Below, piece after piece: positions 33,641 to 45,244 of a stretch of 64,000 nucleotides of DNA. Position 1 is the stretch's first letter. Each line of letters opens with the position of its first letter. Under the pieces are notes generated by a model. That model was given only the letters and a program-made list of their open reading frames with translations. It made no database searches and was not told the origin of the DNA. The translations under genes were made by a program, and so were the position numbers. This DNA is from Symsagittifera roscoffensis (taxonomy: Eukaryota; Xenacoelomorpha; Acoela; Convolutidae), in the NCBI RefSeq assembly GCF_963678635.1, contig NC_087068.1, positions 51,934,731 through 51,998,730 on the forward strand. The letters are read 5' to 3'.

Positions 33641-35899
33641 GTATAATGAGTAAATAAGGTTTTGAAAACTTTTCCATGTTTACCATTCTACTATAATTAT
33701 TGAAAACTTCTTTATAACCACATTTTCAATGACTAAAAACGAAATAAAGTCTTCTTTACAGTAACATAAAATGTTAAACCATTATTTGAAATTTCAAATT
33801 TTTCAGAGCTCGCAAGTAAATTAAGACGAACGTGAACAAGTGGCTAACTTATTATTGAAATCTTCTAATGTTTGCGCTGCATCAAAGTTTGATACAGGAA
33901 ATTTACATTCTACGTTACATCTTTCAATAAAACCGGACGCAGTGTTGAAGAAACAGGCAACAAGTTTATAAACCCAGTTATCATATTTTCGAAAGAATAA
34001 TCACTAAAAACAGTACCCGACGCTAGAAATCTATGTTCACTTATTGATGAATCCGTTTGAAACTGGCCAATCAAATCAATCCAATTATTTCTCAAAAACG
34101 TATTAATAATTGCTTATCACACCGCTTGACAAAAACAGTTTTTGGTTCCTAAAAAACAAAATCGCGTTTAAGATCTAGAATAAATGCAATGTTAAAATAC
34201 GGTCGTCACCGTCAAACAAAAATAAAAATCGAGAAATCCTTAGCGTGTTAAATGTCCTTAGAAAAAACTTGTACAAAATGCAATTGTATCTCAGACCATT
34301 TTACAACATGCCAACCCACTTTTTTTAAATGGAAAATTGAACACCAAAAATTTGATATCAAATAATTGAGAGTAATGGCTAGGATATCTGCACTTTTATA
34401 TTTCTCAAATGTTTTCTCAGTTCCGGAGTGTTGACAATACATGTTGACAATGATTTTTGAGCTTGATAGTGTTCAACGATAGCTACAAAATTATATCTAA
34501 TTCGTTGAATTTTTTGCCGGGATGCTTTTCAATTTAGTTTTTTCTGACATCATGTTAACTAACAATTTTCGCGAGATGGTTTGAAAATGACTCAAAGTAG
34601 TGTTGTACAGTCTTACGGAGATTAACGGCGTTCGGATAAAAACTTATACCCGGTATGACTAGGAAATATATTCAAAGTGGTTACGGAGTGACGCTGATAG
34701 ACTTGCTCAAAACAACTTAAAATAACAGCAGCCACAATCAAACAAAAAGAAAAACCAAAAACTTCATGTATTACTTACCCTGTTTTGACATTATGAGCAC
34801 TAAAATTTATGAGCATCTACCAAGCCTGGACGAAAAAGTACTTGAGCTATAACTTATTATTAATTGTTTTTCACACTGTTGGACAAAAACAGTTTTTTGG
34901 TTTTTAAAAAACAAAAACACGTTCAACATCTAGAATAAATGCAAACTTAAAAAAACAGCCGCCAAAATCAAACAAAAAGAAAAACCGAAAATTTCATGGC
35001 ATGTTAATTGACTTAACTAGAATTTTACACAAAATACATATGTAACACAGGTTACCTTACAATTTCTTAGGTCAACAGAAATTTTTTGAATCGACAATTG
35101 AACACCAAAAAATTTTGTAACAAACAATCGATAGTGATGGCTAGGATTTCTGCACTATTTCGTTTCTCGTTGTCGGCGATAAAAATTTCTCGCTGTTGGT
35201 GATTTGTGTTCTATCGCGTTATAAAAACGCATGAACAAGCTACAAGTTCATCGAGATAGCTACAAGTTTATCAGGAGTTGAAACTAATTTTTACGACTGA
35301 AGTTTTTGAATTGATGTAAGCAAGACTAATTTTTTCAAGCGTTCCGGTTGAGGATCTCATTTTTTGCCTGAAAGTCCAATTTTGTTTCATCATACGGCTT
35401 TTTGCAGTTTTTTATAACGCGACATTTATTTGTCTCGAACTATCTGTTCCCAAAAATGCGGTCTAACAATTCACAAAAAACTAACACCATCGCTTTTACA
35501 CTAGGGTCCATAATCTGAGCTCTTTTTTTGCAAAAAAAAACTGAGTCTGTTGCTTTTTTAATCAGACTTTTTTAGTCAAAAAATTGTCTTGTATTTCTTA
35601 CCGTGTTTTTCCAATGATGACAATAATAAAAAAAATCAACAATAGTATTTATCATAAAAAGGTTGAATTAAACCCGCAAGGCGGGGATTAGTTGCTCTGA
35701 GTCATTGATAACAAAATTAGTAAAATTAAACTTAAAAACCATGACTCTGGATAAATCAAGTATTTAAGTGTTTGTAGTTTTTTCAGACAATATCAGGTTC
35801 AATTTCTTTCTAAAGGTTGCAGGTTCTTGAAAAGGATCATAGCCAGGTAAATGGTTTTATCAAGCAAGGGTGTTTGACATTTCTGCGACTAGGTAAAAA

Positions 35900-36960
35900 A
35901 AAATTCAACAAAGTTTGCTCCGTGTTATCGTTGGCATTCTCAAAAACGTCTTGTTTCCCGTTCGATTTGAGCCAGGGCTTTTTTCGATAGTCCAAAAATC
36001 AAGAAAATTTTTCGGCAACTCGTTATTAAGAATGTTATTCAGCAAAATTAAATCGATTTTGAAAACGTCAGAAAAATTGGCAAAAATTTGCTTTTATTCA
36101 AGTAAAAAACATAATCCTCATCATTCAATTCATGTTTTTTTGTAACACCATTTTAAGCATCGTCGTTGAAATTTTTATTTTCGCTTACTTTGGTTTTTAG
36201 TCGCAAACCAAACTGGAAATGCATAAAAAAATATTGATAGTATGCAACTTTTGAAAAGCGAAACTCGAACAGAGCTACTCAGTGAGTTTGGTGAAGATCT
36301 TCTGATGTAATTAAATTGCATGTTTGTTTTTTAAGCCTTTCGGTGATGTGGTATATCCATGAAAGTTTGAAATTGCACCAGACACCAAGGTCTTTTAAAA
36401 CTATTTGTTCTCCATCAATAGATAAAAGATCGCTCGAAGGGTATCGCTTGTTTGATTTTTGAAATCTTATTCGTTCAAATTTGTCAAAATTGAAGTCAAT
36501 TCTGTTTTCTGCTGCCCAGGTGATTACATTGTTCAAATCTGTTTGAATCGAAGAGATGTCAAATCAATTTCTAATAACTTTTGTATCGTCAGCATATAAA
36601 AAAGGAAGGGTTGTCATTAATTTCTGGCATATCGTTTATATATAAAGAAAGCAAGAACACTGAAAAAATTGATCCCCCCGTTAAATTGCGGGAATGAGAC
36701 AATATTTTACGAATAAAACTCTTTGTTTTCTGTTTGTGAGATAAGATGCAAAAAATTGAAGAAACTCATGGTCGTAGCCTATTTTGGCAAGCTTGTATAA
36801 AATGATGTTATGGCTAATCGACTCGAAAGCTTTTGCAATATCGAAAAACAGCGTGAGAGGTAATTCCCCTTGTTCTAATTTCTTGTATACAACATCACAT
36901 TATGATCTCTCTATAGCACTATCTACTAAAACTGGACAAAATTTTTTTAGCACTTGAGCG
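35900..36960 (-). pseudogene. LINE reverse transcriptase relic, unit 2
   Basis: Minus strand: LFLDIAKAFDSISH-like text at about 36860-36810, YLTNRKQRV near 36730, LYINDMPEI near 36630, YADD at 36596-36585. An 85-codon open stretch follows (36536-36279) with NNVITWAAENRIDFNFDKFE and SIDGEQIVLKDLGVW, typical of the RT thumb of Jockey/CR1-like elements. Stops interrupt the rest. Confidence 0.75.
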
Positions 36961-37114
36961 ATAACTTTAATAATAATTGTATATCACACTGATTTACAAA
37001 AACAATTTTTTAGTTTTTAAGTTTTCTCTCAAAATCACACAAAAAACGGAATTTGGGTGATTATTACAGTTTTTGTTGAAGGTTTTCTTCTTACTTCATG
37101 GCTTTGCATCCATT

Positions 37115-37305
37115 CGTGAAGAGCGTCTGCACACGGTCGGCACTACTCGCGCAGAACGTCTGGAAACAGCCTGCACCAGATCGAAAACACTGCGATAAGA
37201 ACGTATGGGCAGACTGCGCAGGGTCGGGAACACTCGAGAAGACCGTCTGAACACAGCCTGCACAGGATCGGGAACACTCGCGAAGGTTGTCTGGAAACAG
37301 CATCC
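37115..37305 (+). repeat. GC-rich 45-bp minisatellite, about four units
   Basis: Shorter counterpart of 32795-33055, with the same flanks (CATGGCTTTGCATCCATTCG on the left, TTTTCTTGAAATGACC on the right). One unit here carries an extra base (CTGCGATAAGAACG), so the frame differs from copy 1. Confidence 0.85.
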
Positions 37306-37590
37306 TAACTTTTCTTGAAATGACCTTCTTTCGCCCCTGGGCTTCCGTTCTTGCAACGTTTTCTAGAGAAATTCGCTTATCTGATTATTCATTTAGTAGA
37401 ATACATAACCATTTTAGGATAGATATACTGTCGCTGTTACGTTTCACTGGAGAAGAACTTCCCGATTACTGTGTTAGCTCTGAGCATCCTGGTCAGAGCA
37501 GTAATTTCCCAATTATTTACTACATCTTCTTGAGCGTCCTGGTCGACAGTTCCAGGTCCGCCTGTCTGCTTCCGGGTCGCTGCACCAAAA

Positions 37591-37850
37591 CTGTGCTGCT
37601 TAAAACATAATGTCGCTCACAACTTTCTTTCGAGTAGTAAATGTATAAATTGACACAGAGCCATTTCAAGCAATTTGGGAAAAAAAGACGGCTCAAAACA
37701 CATTAAAAAAATTCGTTAACCAGGCGAATTCAAACAGCTTTGATATTAAGCGTGTGAGAGCGTTCACACTTTTGGCCTAAGACGGTTTTGCCTTGCAACA
37801 ACCAGTCAATCAACGCCGGCCCTGGCCAGTTTATGAAGTAGTTGATAACC
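37591..37850. other. Unassigned sequence after the duplication
   Basis: No gene seen. It has slightly higher GC from 37760 (CAATCAACGCCGGCCCTGGC). It may be part of the SINE-like sequence that follows, but I see no second copy to prove it. Confidence 0.4.
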
Positions 37851-37851
37851 A

Positions 37852-38002
37852 GAGGTTTCGAACTCGGTTACCGAGCGAATAATTTTTGTTCTTCAAGTTC
37901 GGCTCAAATCTGTGTTTTATAAAGGAAACGACTTAGATGGGACTCAAACCTTCGCTTAACCCACCAGAGCGCACCGTGTATACGCTCCCGCATTGGAGGT
38001 CC
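37852..38002 (-). repeat. tRNA-like SINE fragment related to the BEL LTR
   Basis: Reading the minus strand: GCGTATACACGGTGCGC, then TGGTGGGTT, then GGTTTGAGTCCCATC, a B-box-like end (consensus GGTTCGANTCC). The same order, GCGTATACATGGTGCG, CGGCGGGTT and GGTTCGAATCCCGAC, occurs inside both BEL LTRs (51425-51565, 60055-60190). Downstream text also aligns (GGTTTCGAACTCGGTTACCG against GGATCGAACCTGGTTACGG). The A box is less clear here than in the LTR copy. Confidence 0.6.
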
Positions 38003-38032
38003 ATGAATAAAAATCGATTATAATTGAGATTC

Positions 38033-38175
38033 TTTGTCAGCGTCCGCAAAAGTGAAAACAAATCGATTATAATCACTTAAAAATAAATTATAAAATCACT
38101 ATTTTTCCAGGCAACAAAATACTTTATTCATCCATTATAGTCGATTTTTTTTTCACTTTTATGGATACTGACAAT
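38033..38175. mobile_element. Fold-back element with ~39-bp inverted arms
   Basis: The left arm (38033-38071: tttgtcagcgtccgcaaaag, tgaaaacaaatcgattata) and right arm (38136-38175) are imperfect inverted repeats, separated by about 65 bp of AT-rich sequence. No frame. It probably belongs to a MITE-like family sharing the AATCGATTATAAT word with the intronic element at 41092-41629. Confidence 0.6.
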
Positions 38176-38469
38176 AGAACTAAATAATAAAAGATTTTTT
38201 TCTTCTTTACTCAGATGCGAATTTCAACGCACATAAAGTGTTTTCTACGTTTTAAACTAAAGTTACTTATTTGTTGTTTTTTTTTCTGCTGAGCTTTTGT
38301 ATTTTTGTTAATTTTTTATGTTACTCAATAACTCTAACTGAGTTCTGTTCCTTCCATCAATTTTCTGAAATTATTAGAAACTTTGGGGGAGGGGTGGAAA
38401 AGTTGGAAGTGGACTAATCTCCGTTACATTACTCCCCCAAGCCTTCGCCCCTTTACAAACCCCTCCCCT

Positions 38470-38672
38470 CACATTGAAAGGGGGGGGGGGGGTAAACTGG
38501 GGGAGGGGGGGGGGGGGGGGGGGTTGGGGTAAACGTTAGGGGGGTGGGCAAACGTTGAGGGGGAAGTTTTAGGGGGCAAACGTTAGGAGGAGAGCTTAAC
38601 AGGTGCGAAGGGGGGGGTGGTTGGGACGAGGAACGGAGCAAAGGGGCAATCGTTAGGGGGGGGGGGGGGAGC
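38470..38672. repeat. G-run cluster with AAACGTTAGGGG repeats
   Basis: Runs of 13, 19 and 14 guanines occur, with several repeats of GGGCAAACGTTAGGGG type between. The plus strand could form G-quadruplexes. The Pro-rich frame on the other strand is a by-product of the C-runs. Confidence 0.8.
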
Positions 38673-38864
38673 TTAACAGAATCTGTTTGCAATTTGAGTT
38701 TTGGTTTAGAAATGGATTAGGCCGTACACTCGCTTTGCAAAGGTTCCGCAAAACTCACTTGATAAATGCAAAAGCTCTTGCAAAAGTTTGCACGACGCGA
38801 AACAAAAATAAAATGGAAAAAAAATCCTTTTGTTACTCGAAACTGTACTGAAACTCAAATTTTC

Positions 38865-39320
38865 GAAGAAGTTTTTATCGATACTGGGATAACTTTTTGA
38901 TAAGTTTTTAGTTGCGTTCGAATCAAAGATGAAAAATCTTCATTATGATATATCATTCCAACGGTTCCGATGATTACGTGTGGTAACTATTTTAATCGAA
39001 AAACACAACATACCCGCTTGTGCTCAATTTATTATCTTGAAAATAGACCAAAAATCAAAACTTTCAAACACATTTTCATCGACACTGCGATTCAATTTTC
39101 GGAAAGTTTATACTGCTGTTCAAATCACGAGTCATAGCGTGTTGTTATGATAGATGACTCGGCGCATTCCGATGATTATTTGTGGCACCTGTTTTGCGAA
39201 GCAAAAGCAAAAACGAAACACATCCGAGTACAAGGTTTCTCCCCATTTTTAATGGTCGGAACAAAAAATTAAAACGCACCAAAAGACAAAGTTTTCTCCG
39301 TTTTCAGTGGTCGGAACAAA
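38865..39320 (+). repeat. Two diverged copies of a dispersed repeat
   Basis: 38865-39000 and 39050-39190 share ATCGAYACTGSGAT, GTTCRAATCA, ATGATAKATSA and CCGATGATTAYKTGTGGYA in the same order. The second continues to a TTTCTCC..GGTCGGAACAAA part (to about 39320). Also present at 745-935 and inverted near 61520-61640. Old interspersed family, non-coding. Confidence 0.5.
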
Positions 39321-39643
39321 GCGTTTGGAAGGGGGAGGATAAGCAGCGTGAGATTTTTTTGAGTTAAAACTATAACAAGGACGAGGTCCAGTCAACAAAA
39401 TTTCAAGAAAACTATTATCCTAGAAAACGGGAAACCAATTAGCATTTACATCAAAATTGAGTTCTTTCTTGAGTCAGTTCAAATACTTCACAAAAATAGC
39501 GAGTTCAGTGCTCTTTTTTTCTCAATTAAAAAAACGTGCGTGTTCTAAGTTTGTTCAAAACAAAAGCAAGTGAAATCATTTCATTCAGATACAATTGTCG
39601 TTTCAAAATTGTTTGTTCAAATTGTTTTGAAAACAGACTTTTT

Positions 39644-41913
39644 ATGAGCCGCAAAATGAAGCACGGATTCAAAGAAAAGCTCAACAAAACTGTAAAAAAT
39701 CACGACGAAGATCAAAAAGAAGATTATTTGGAGACTTTTCAGCAGAAGTTTCACTCGAACAAGCCGATAATCATTACAACCGAATGTTACAGAAAATCAA
39801 TAAACATTTGGGCCGTGACGTTGATTGGAATTATAACAATGGGTTTCATATTTATCACTTATGAATCTTTTTGGGGCAATATCAGTCACTATTTTGTAAT
39901 CTCAAAGTACCCTCGTGCTGCTGAAAAGGGTAGCATGCTTTGGCTCACGACGAGTGTTTGGGTCGGGGTGTTAAGCGACGCTGCTTTTGCTCTCATGAGT
40001 TTTAAGAGAGGACGTGTGTATTTTTGTATGTTGATGTCAGCAGTTCTGGTCACTTTGGTTTGTAAGTCGTCAATTTTAATTCATACTTTTGTTTTTAGAG
40101 TTTTTGTGAGAACATTTGGTACTCGTTTAGAAGTTTGGTCCCGTGAAGCTATCGATGGTGCCATGTAAAAGTCAGACAAAAGTTTTTAAAGGTAGTTCTA
40201 AATTTGCATTGATTTTTTGCAATATTTTTAATAATTCCATTTTAAAGAAAACGTCAGTGGCATAACTGACGAAATGTTACAAATTTTTCCTTTGTTTTCA
40301 TCCATTTCAGTAGTTCAAGTATATTTCATGTGGTTTGGTTGGAACACACTTCCAAACGAGACCAAACATTTCTTATCAGACAAAATTTATGTTCGAGGAG
40401 TTCATCTCAAAAATTCCTTCACAAAAAAATCCGAAATTTTTTTAAATGCCAATGTGACCAATCTTCACAAGTGTTTGAAAGACTTTTGATTTTGTCACTA
40501 AACTCTATAAATGACCTATATTTGGGTGGTATATAAACTAGCCGAAGTATAAGCGAGCTACCAAATAAGCCAGCCGATAAAACCTAACTGTTATAAAATA
40601 GTTATGTAAAAATTATGTAACAGTTACGAAAATCATGCAAATTTCATTGATATGACGTAACTTTTCGGCTGGTTTCTATACTCTGCGCATTTTCTGTTGG
40701 TTTAAACTTCGGCTGGTTTATTCACACTCCATATTTGTAGTCCAGGTAGCCTTGGTCGAACATTGCTTCAAATACGACTCTTATGTGCTGAAAAACCTCA
40801 AAACCAACATGCTTGCAAGTCTGCAAAAGGACTACAAAGGAGAATATGCTGAAGACGAAGTGTCCAGAGCGTGGAACTTCATCCAAATAAAACACTCGAG
40901 CTGTGGTGTGGATGGAGTTGAAGATTGGACGATGAGTTTATGGTATAAAGCTTCCGGAGAAGGTCGCTAATAGTTTTATGGTTCACGCACGTACCACCAG
41001 TTTCTTAGCCTTTGGACCTTTACTGGCAAAAATGGTTGACCTCAAACATATGATTTTCAAAGTTTAGCAAGTTGTCTAGTTTTCCACCTAACCCGCATCC
41101 AGTTTCAAGCGTTAATAATCGATTATATTACGATTTCAGTACCAGTCTTACTAAAATTGAGAAACAATCGATTTTAATCAATTAATAATCGATTATAACC
41201 TCTCTTTTTAAAATCAAATTATAATTAATTATAATACATTATAATCGATTATAATCGATTGTCTATTCGTCCATTTTTGATACAATTATAATCGATTATA
41301 ATTGATCATAATCCATTAATTTTATTCAAATTTCTAGTTCATTAGTTTTGCACAAAAATCCATTATAATCGATTATAACTGATTATAATCCCTTTGTTTG
41401 TCCATTTTGTCTTCGAAGTTGCAAGTAAATTGCTTATATTTTATGCTTTTTGTAGACGTTAGTTCCTATGAAAAATGAGAGAAATGTTTTTAAAGTTTTC
41501 CAATTAGTTCCAATCAATTATAAATCTTTTAAACACCTAATTTTGGTAATTATAATCAATTATAATTGTCAAAAAATCATAATAATAATCCTCTATAATC
41601 GATTACTTACGCCTAAACTTGGATGCGGGAAAGCCAAACTTTCTTTCGGGGAATCAAAGTGACCTATTTTGACACCCTTTGCAAACTCGTGTACTTAACT
41701 GTTTCCGAAATTGAGGAGAAAAGAACGTTTTTTCAGGTTTTTTCAAAATTTTCAAATTTCATTTTTGATCTTTAATGAAAAAAAAACAATTGTCTAATTA
41801 AAGTTTCGAAGCTTTGATGATTTGGATCTTATCAACAGAATTATGAACCGTTGTTCTGTTTCAGCTCACCCATGGCCATTGTCTTGCTGTTTGTACTTCT
41901 CGGAGTTCAGTAA
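39644..41913 (+). CDS. Tetraspanin-like membrane protein, three-exon model
   Basis: Modelled exons: 39644-40061, 40741-40942 and 41865-41913, giving about 222 residues. Phases 1 and 2 fit. Exon 1 encodes a charged N-terminus, then hydrophobic segments INIWAVTLIGIITMGFIFI, MLWLTTSVWVGVLSDAAFAL and the start of VYFCMLMSAVLVTLV. Joining to exon 2 completes the third helix (FQVALVEH). Exon 2 then gives an ectodomain with RAWNFIQIKHSSCGVDGVED and W, matching the tetraspanin CCG..DW region with the first Cys replaced by Ser. The second splice (donor GTATAA, weak) creates a Cys and leads into SPMAIVLLFVLLGVQ, a short fourth hydrophobic segment, then stop. Four helices and a CG..DW loop support the family; the short large loop and tail make exon 3 the least certain part. 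The frame is open upstream of 39644 with no earlier ATG. Confidence 0.55.
41092..41629. mobile_element. AT-palindrome MITE in the tetraspanin-like intron
   Basis: The ends CCCGCATCCAGTTTCAAGCG (41092) and the reverse complement of CGCCTAAACTTGGATGCGGG (41610-41629) are inverted repeats. The interior contains roughly a dozen AATCGATTATAAT-type palindromes, nearly all perfect inverted repeats. No frame and no clear target duplication. It lies between modelled exons 2 and 3. Confidence 0.6.
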
Positions 41914-42394
41914 CAGTCGGTCGTTGAACGACTCCAAATCTCCAAAGGTAAAAAAGAACGATGTTTTTAATAATTGTATTCACTGAGCAAGCATTACTCA
42001 CGCACTGAATTAAAAAGGAAGCAATCGATCAAACTACAAGTATAATTATACTTTTATAGAAACTATAACTAATTACAAGCGCCAAATTTGGATTTTGAAA
42101 TGATTTATAATCCTACATAACAACACCATTTATAAACCTTAAATTATATTATACCATCATCATTAATATTGTTTTACACGAGTTTCGAGAGCTCACTGGT
42201 GGCAAATTCATTGGTTGCTCTTTTTATCAATTAGGTTTTTCGATTAGGTTTTCTTACAACGTATCCTCGTTTGACAAGCGGCTTTTTTTTGTAATTCTGA
42301 TTGTCGATGCAGTCTCAATCTACTGTTGCATTGTTTGCGGTCAATAATCTTTGTTCGTCTTCTGATTGAAACAGTTTTTTTTTGCTATTGCTAT
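41914..42394. other. Intergenic AT-rich sequence
   Basis: No coding sequence or repeat structure recognised. Confidence 0.5.
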
Positions 42395-44540
42395 TTGAAA
42401 CCTTAAGCGGCCTTCGACAACTCAAATTAAAACAGCAAGTTGGCTAGAAAAAAACAAACTGACCTTAAATGAAGATAAAACAAAAACAATGATACTATCT
42501 AAGAAGAGCAGCGGTAAATCAGATGTCAAAATGAATGGAATAATTGTTGAAGAAAAACAATCGTTCCGATACTTAGGTGTTCAAATTGACTCTAAACTTT
42601 CCTTTTCTGATCATATTACAAAAATTGAAAACAAATATTCGAGGTTTTGTGGGATGTATTACAAGTTGAGGAAAGTGTTACGTAAAGATTAACTATTGAA
42701 AGCATATAACGCTTATGTGAAACCCATTTTACAGTACGGAGTTTTGGCTTATGCGTCAACAGACAAAACGAAATAGAAATAATTGAACTTAAAACTAAAC
42801 GGTTTACAAAAATTATTTGTTTTTAGAGAAGAAACGAAAGCATCGAAGAACTGGGACAAAAACGTAAAATAAACTTCCTTAAGGAATTACATATTGATGA
42901 ATTTTTAAAGTTACTATGTAAGGTTTTGAGAAAAGAGTGCATATCGGCCATTGTCCAGGAAGCTGTAATTGAGAAAAACTTGAATACAATTTAGAATAAG
43001 AGAGTTTTGAAAAAGAGAGGCAGATACCTGTGCAATAAATGGGTAATCAAAAAACTTCTGTAAAAGTTAGAATTAGAAAACTTTTCTACTTTGTTCTAAA
43101 ATACTACCCATATTTTGTAACTAAGATTCAGAGCTGCACACAAAATCAATAACAAATCTTCACTCATGAGTTTTTGGACCATTTTATTCCAGAAAATTAT
43201 CAACTGTTTAAACTCAATTTTGAAATGAATCAGTATTCAAAAAAAAAGATTTGCTGTCAAGGGTAGGTATACTGCTGAATTTTCTCCCTTTTTTGCTTCA
43301 AAAATTTTTTTCCCCTTTAAATCATTAAATTTTTTTTTTGATTTCTTGATTAACTATCGATATTAAAAAATAATAGAAGTCATAGCAGAATCAGAGGCGT
43401 CTGAAAACGGGCTGCATAGTTCCACGGCGTTCTCGCAATGGGATTTCGTTTGGTTGTAAATGTAGTACCTTTTACAATGATGGAATCTAATTTGCAAACA
43501 ATTTATTATGATGATTATTAGTTCATTCCAGGCCTCAGGCAGCACTCATAAAAAAATCTTGAAAAGTATGATGATCTGACATTAAAGAATAACGGTAGTC
43601 GTGGAAAACTTCAAGTAGCCACTCAGACGAAGTGATAAAAAAAATCATGTGATAAACAGCTCTTTGTCTGTAACTATCAGAAAACAGTGAAAATGTTCCC
43701 GAAACCTCCGGCCTCTTGTCTAAAGCCTTCCGGTCAAGGATGCAGACCAGCAGCTGACATGTTCTCTCTGTACCAAATCTTCATAGTCTTAGCAAAAAGC
43801 AGGTTGTTGGCGTCAGCATGAGGGCAATAGCAACAATCGAGTCTTCTCATTTTAGCATATTAACCTCTTCATTCCGATCATTGATAGAATCGCAACTTCA
43901 ATATTCTGGGCTGAAAAATTTGAACAAGATGTTCCATCTCTTCAACTATCACTCACTCTGACCTTAAAGCTTTTCTTTGTTTATCAATGAGGCTATTTGT
44001 ACCCCCCATGATAACTAGATTCGGATCTTGTTAACTATTCCCCCCATGGTATTTTGTAACGAATAATTCCCCCCTATAAAGAGAGAAATGATCAGTTAAG
44101 CATAACGGAATTTGGTATCTTGTTACGAATCTCCCCCCTATTGCAATAGGGGAAAAAATACACCGGATACGCCGAAAGGCAATAACCTGTTAAACAGCTT
44201 CATCAGAAGACAACGTGGCCATTCTACTACAAGGACAGGACCTTATTACAGTCCTAGGGAAAAATACACCCTTTACTAGTGAATAAGTATGTACGCAATA
44301 AAGCTTAATGACTGCTCCATCATCCAAATAAGGTTTGGAAATGATTCGAGGCTTAGGTGCAAATTCATCGAAAAGTTTGCAGCTTTTTAGTTTCAAATTG
44401 GCTACTATCTGTAGACTTTGCAAAAACTTGAAAATGGCAGGCTTTTGAACAATATAAAAAAGAAATTTAGACAATTGCGTTTTAAGGCTACTTCTAGTTT
44501 TTGATTTGAGCCTTCTTTTTTCATATCTTTGGCAATTGAT
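42395..44540 (+). pseudogene. LINE 3' end copy 1 (RT thumb and tail)
   Basis: A decayed reading frame from about 42430: NEDKTK, MILSKKSSGKSDVKMNGI, SFRYLGVQIDSKLSFSDH, then a stop, then KAYNAYVKPILQYGVLAY. This is the RT thumb region typical of Jockey/CR1-like non-LTR elements (the YLGV and ...ILQYG words). Further short relics run to about 43330. Then comes a long non-coding tail, shared with copy 2, with C-run words (TATTCCCCCCATGG, AATTCCCCCCTA). The upstream RT core is missing. Confidence 0.7.
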
Positions 44541-44609
44541 CGCCAAATTAGGAACTGTTAAACAAAAACAATCGTTTTCTGTACGTATTTTTGCAATGGG
44601 TAGAATCAA
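44190..44609 (-). other. Open frame on the minus strand within the repeat, unrecognised
   Basis: 139 codons are open without an ATG start. It ends GVFFPRTVIRSCPCSRMATL then SSDEAV. Copy 2 (47190-47520) has frame breaks and a different upstream end, so it is not conserved as a protein between the two copies. Probably antisense chance or a relic. Confidence 0.2.
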
Positions 44610-44798
44610 TCGGGTTGAATATATTTTACTGGGTTTTATTTTGGAAATTAGTTACATTGGCTTTTTATTTGGTAATTAATTAATTTTGTACTCAACTTGA
44701 AACATCTTCTTCAAAGTCAGTTCAAATCACGAACGAAAATTAAAATGAAGGTATCTTGAAATCTGGAAAGCAAAGCGCCAAGCACTGATCGGGGCATT

Positions 44799-45000
44799 GG
44801 ATCTACTTAACAATCTCCACCCCTTTTAAGAAAGGGGAGATTAATAAGTAGATCAAAATGGTCAATTTTTTACCAATCAGAATGCAGCAAAATAAGAGTT
44901 CTCAAAACAAAACTCAGTGCTTATTCGCTGTATTTATTTATAGGGGTGGAAATTATGAAGTTAGTACCTAAGGGGGGAGGGGAGATTGTTAAGTAGATCC
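44799..45000. mobile_element. MITE, GGATCTAC family, 202 bp
   Basis: The terminal inverted repeats are GGATCTACTTAACAATCTCC and the complement of GGAGATTGTTAAGTAGATCC. Internal text GGTCAATTTTTTACCAATCA is the reverse complement of text inside the copy at 62915-63530, proving family membership. Flanks GGGGCATT and GAGACGTT agree at five of eight positions, compatible with an aged 8-bp target duplication. The left 55 bp form their own hairpin. Confidence 0.75.
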
Positions 45001-45244
45001 GAGACGTTTTATAGTTTTTTGATAAGATAAGCAGGCTATTGCAATAATCAATTCTTGATGAAAATAAAACTATTGGAACTTAATTTTGTTCACGAAATTC
45101 ATATAAGACTTTATATCATACAGCTCTTTTAAATTATTGTGGAAAAAAAAAGAATTTTGAGGAAAAAAAAACATTTTGCTCCTGATTCGAATCTGGTTTT
45201 GTCGTAATCTTAAGGTAACGCTCAACTTGCTCGACTTCTCTGCT

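Larger units (their letters stand above)
33359..37590. repeat. Tandem segmental duplication, unit 2 (~4.3 kb)
   Basis: Direct repeat of 28616-33358 with an internal deletion of about 400 bp relative to unit 1 (junction near 34700-34790). It ends around 37590, where the two units stop matching (CTGCACCAAAACTGTGC replaces the unit 1 continuation). Also present are the relics described for unit 1. Confidence 0.85.

Noticed and set aside
38453-38692. Pro-rich minus-strand reading frame
   Set aside because: It is simply the complement of long G-runs; no start context and no neighbouring exons.
40274-40489. True exon 2 of the tetraspanin-like gene
   Set aside because: Its product lacks the third membrane helix continuation and the CG..DW loop, whereas 40741-40942 supplies both in the correct phase.
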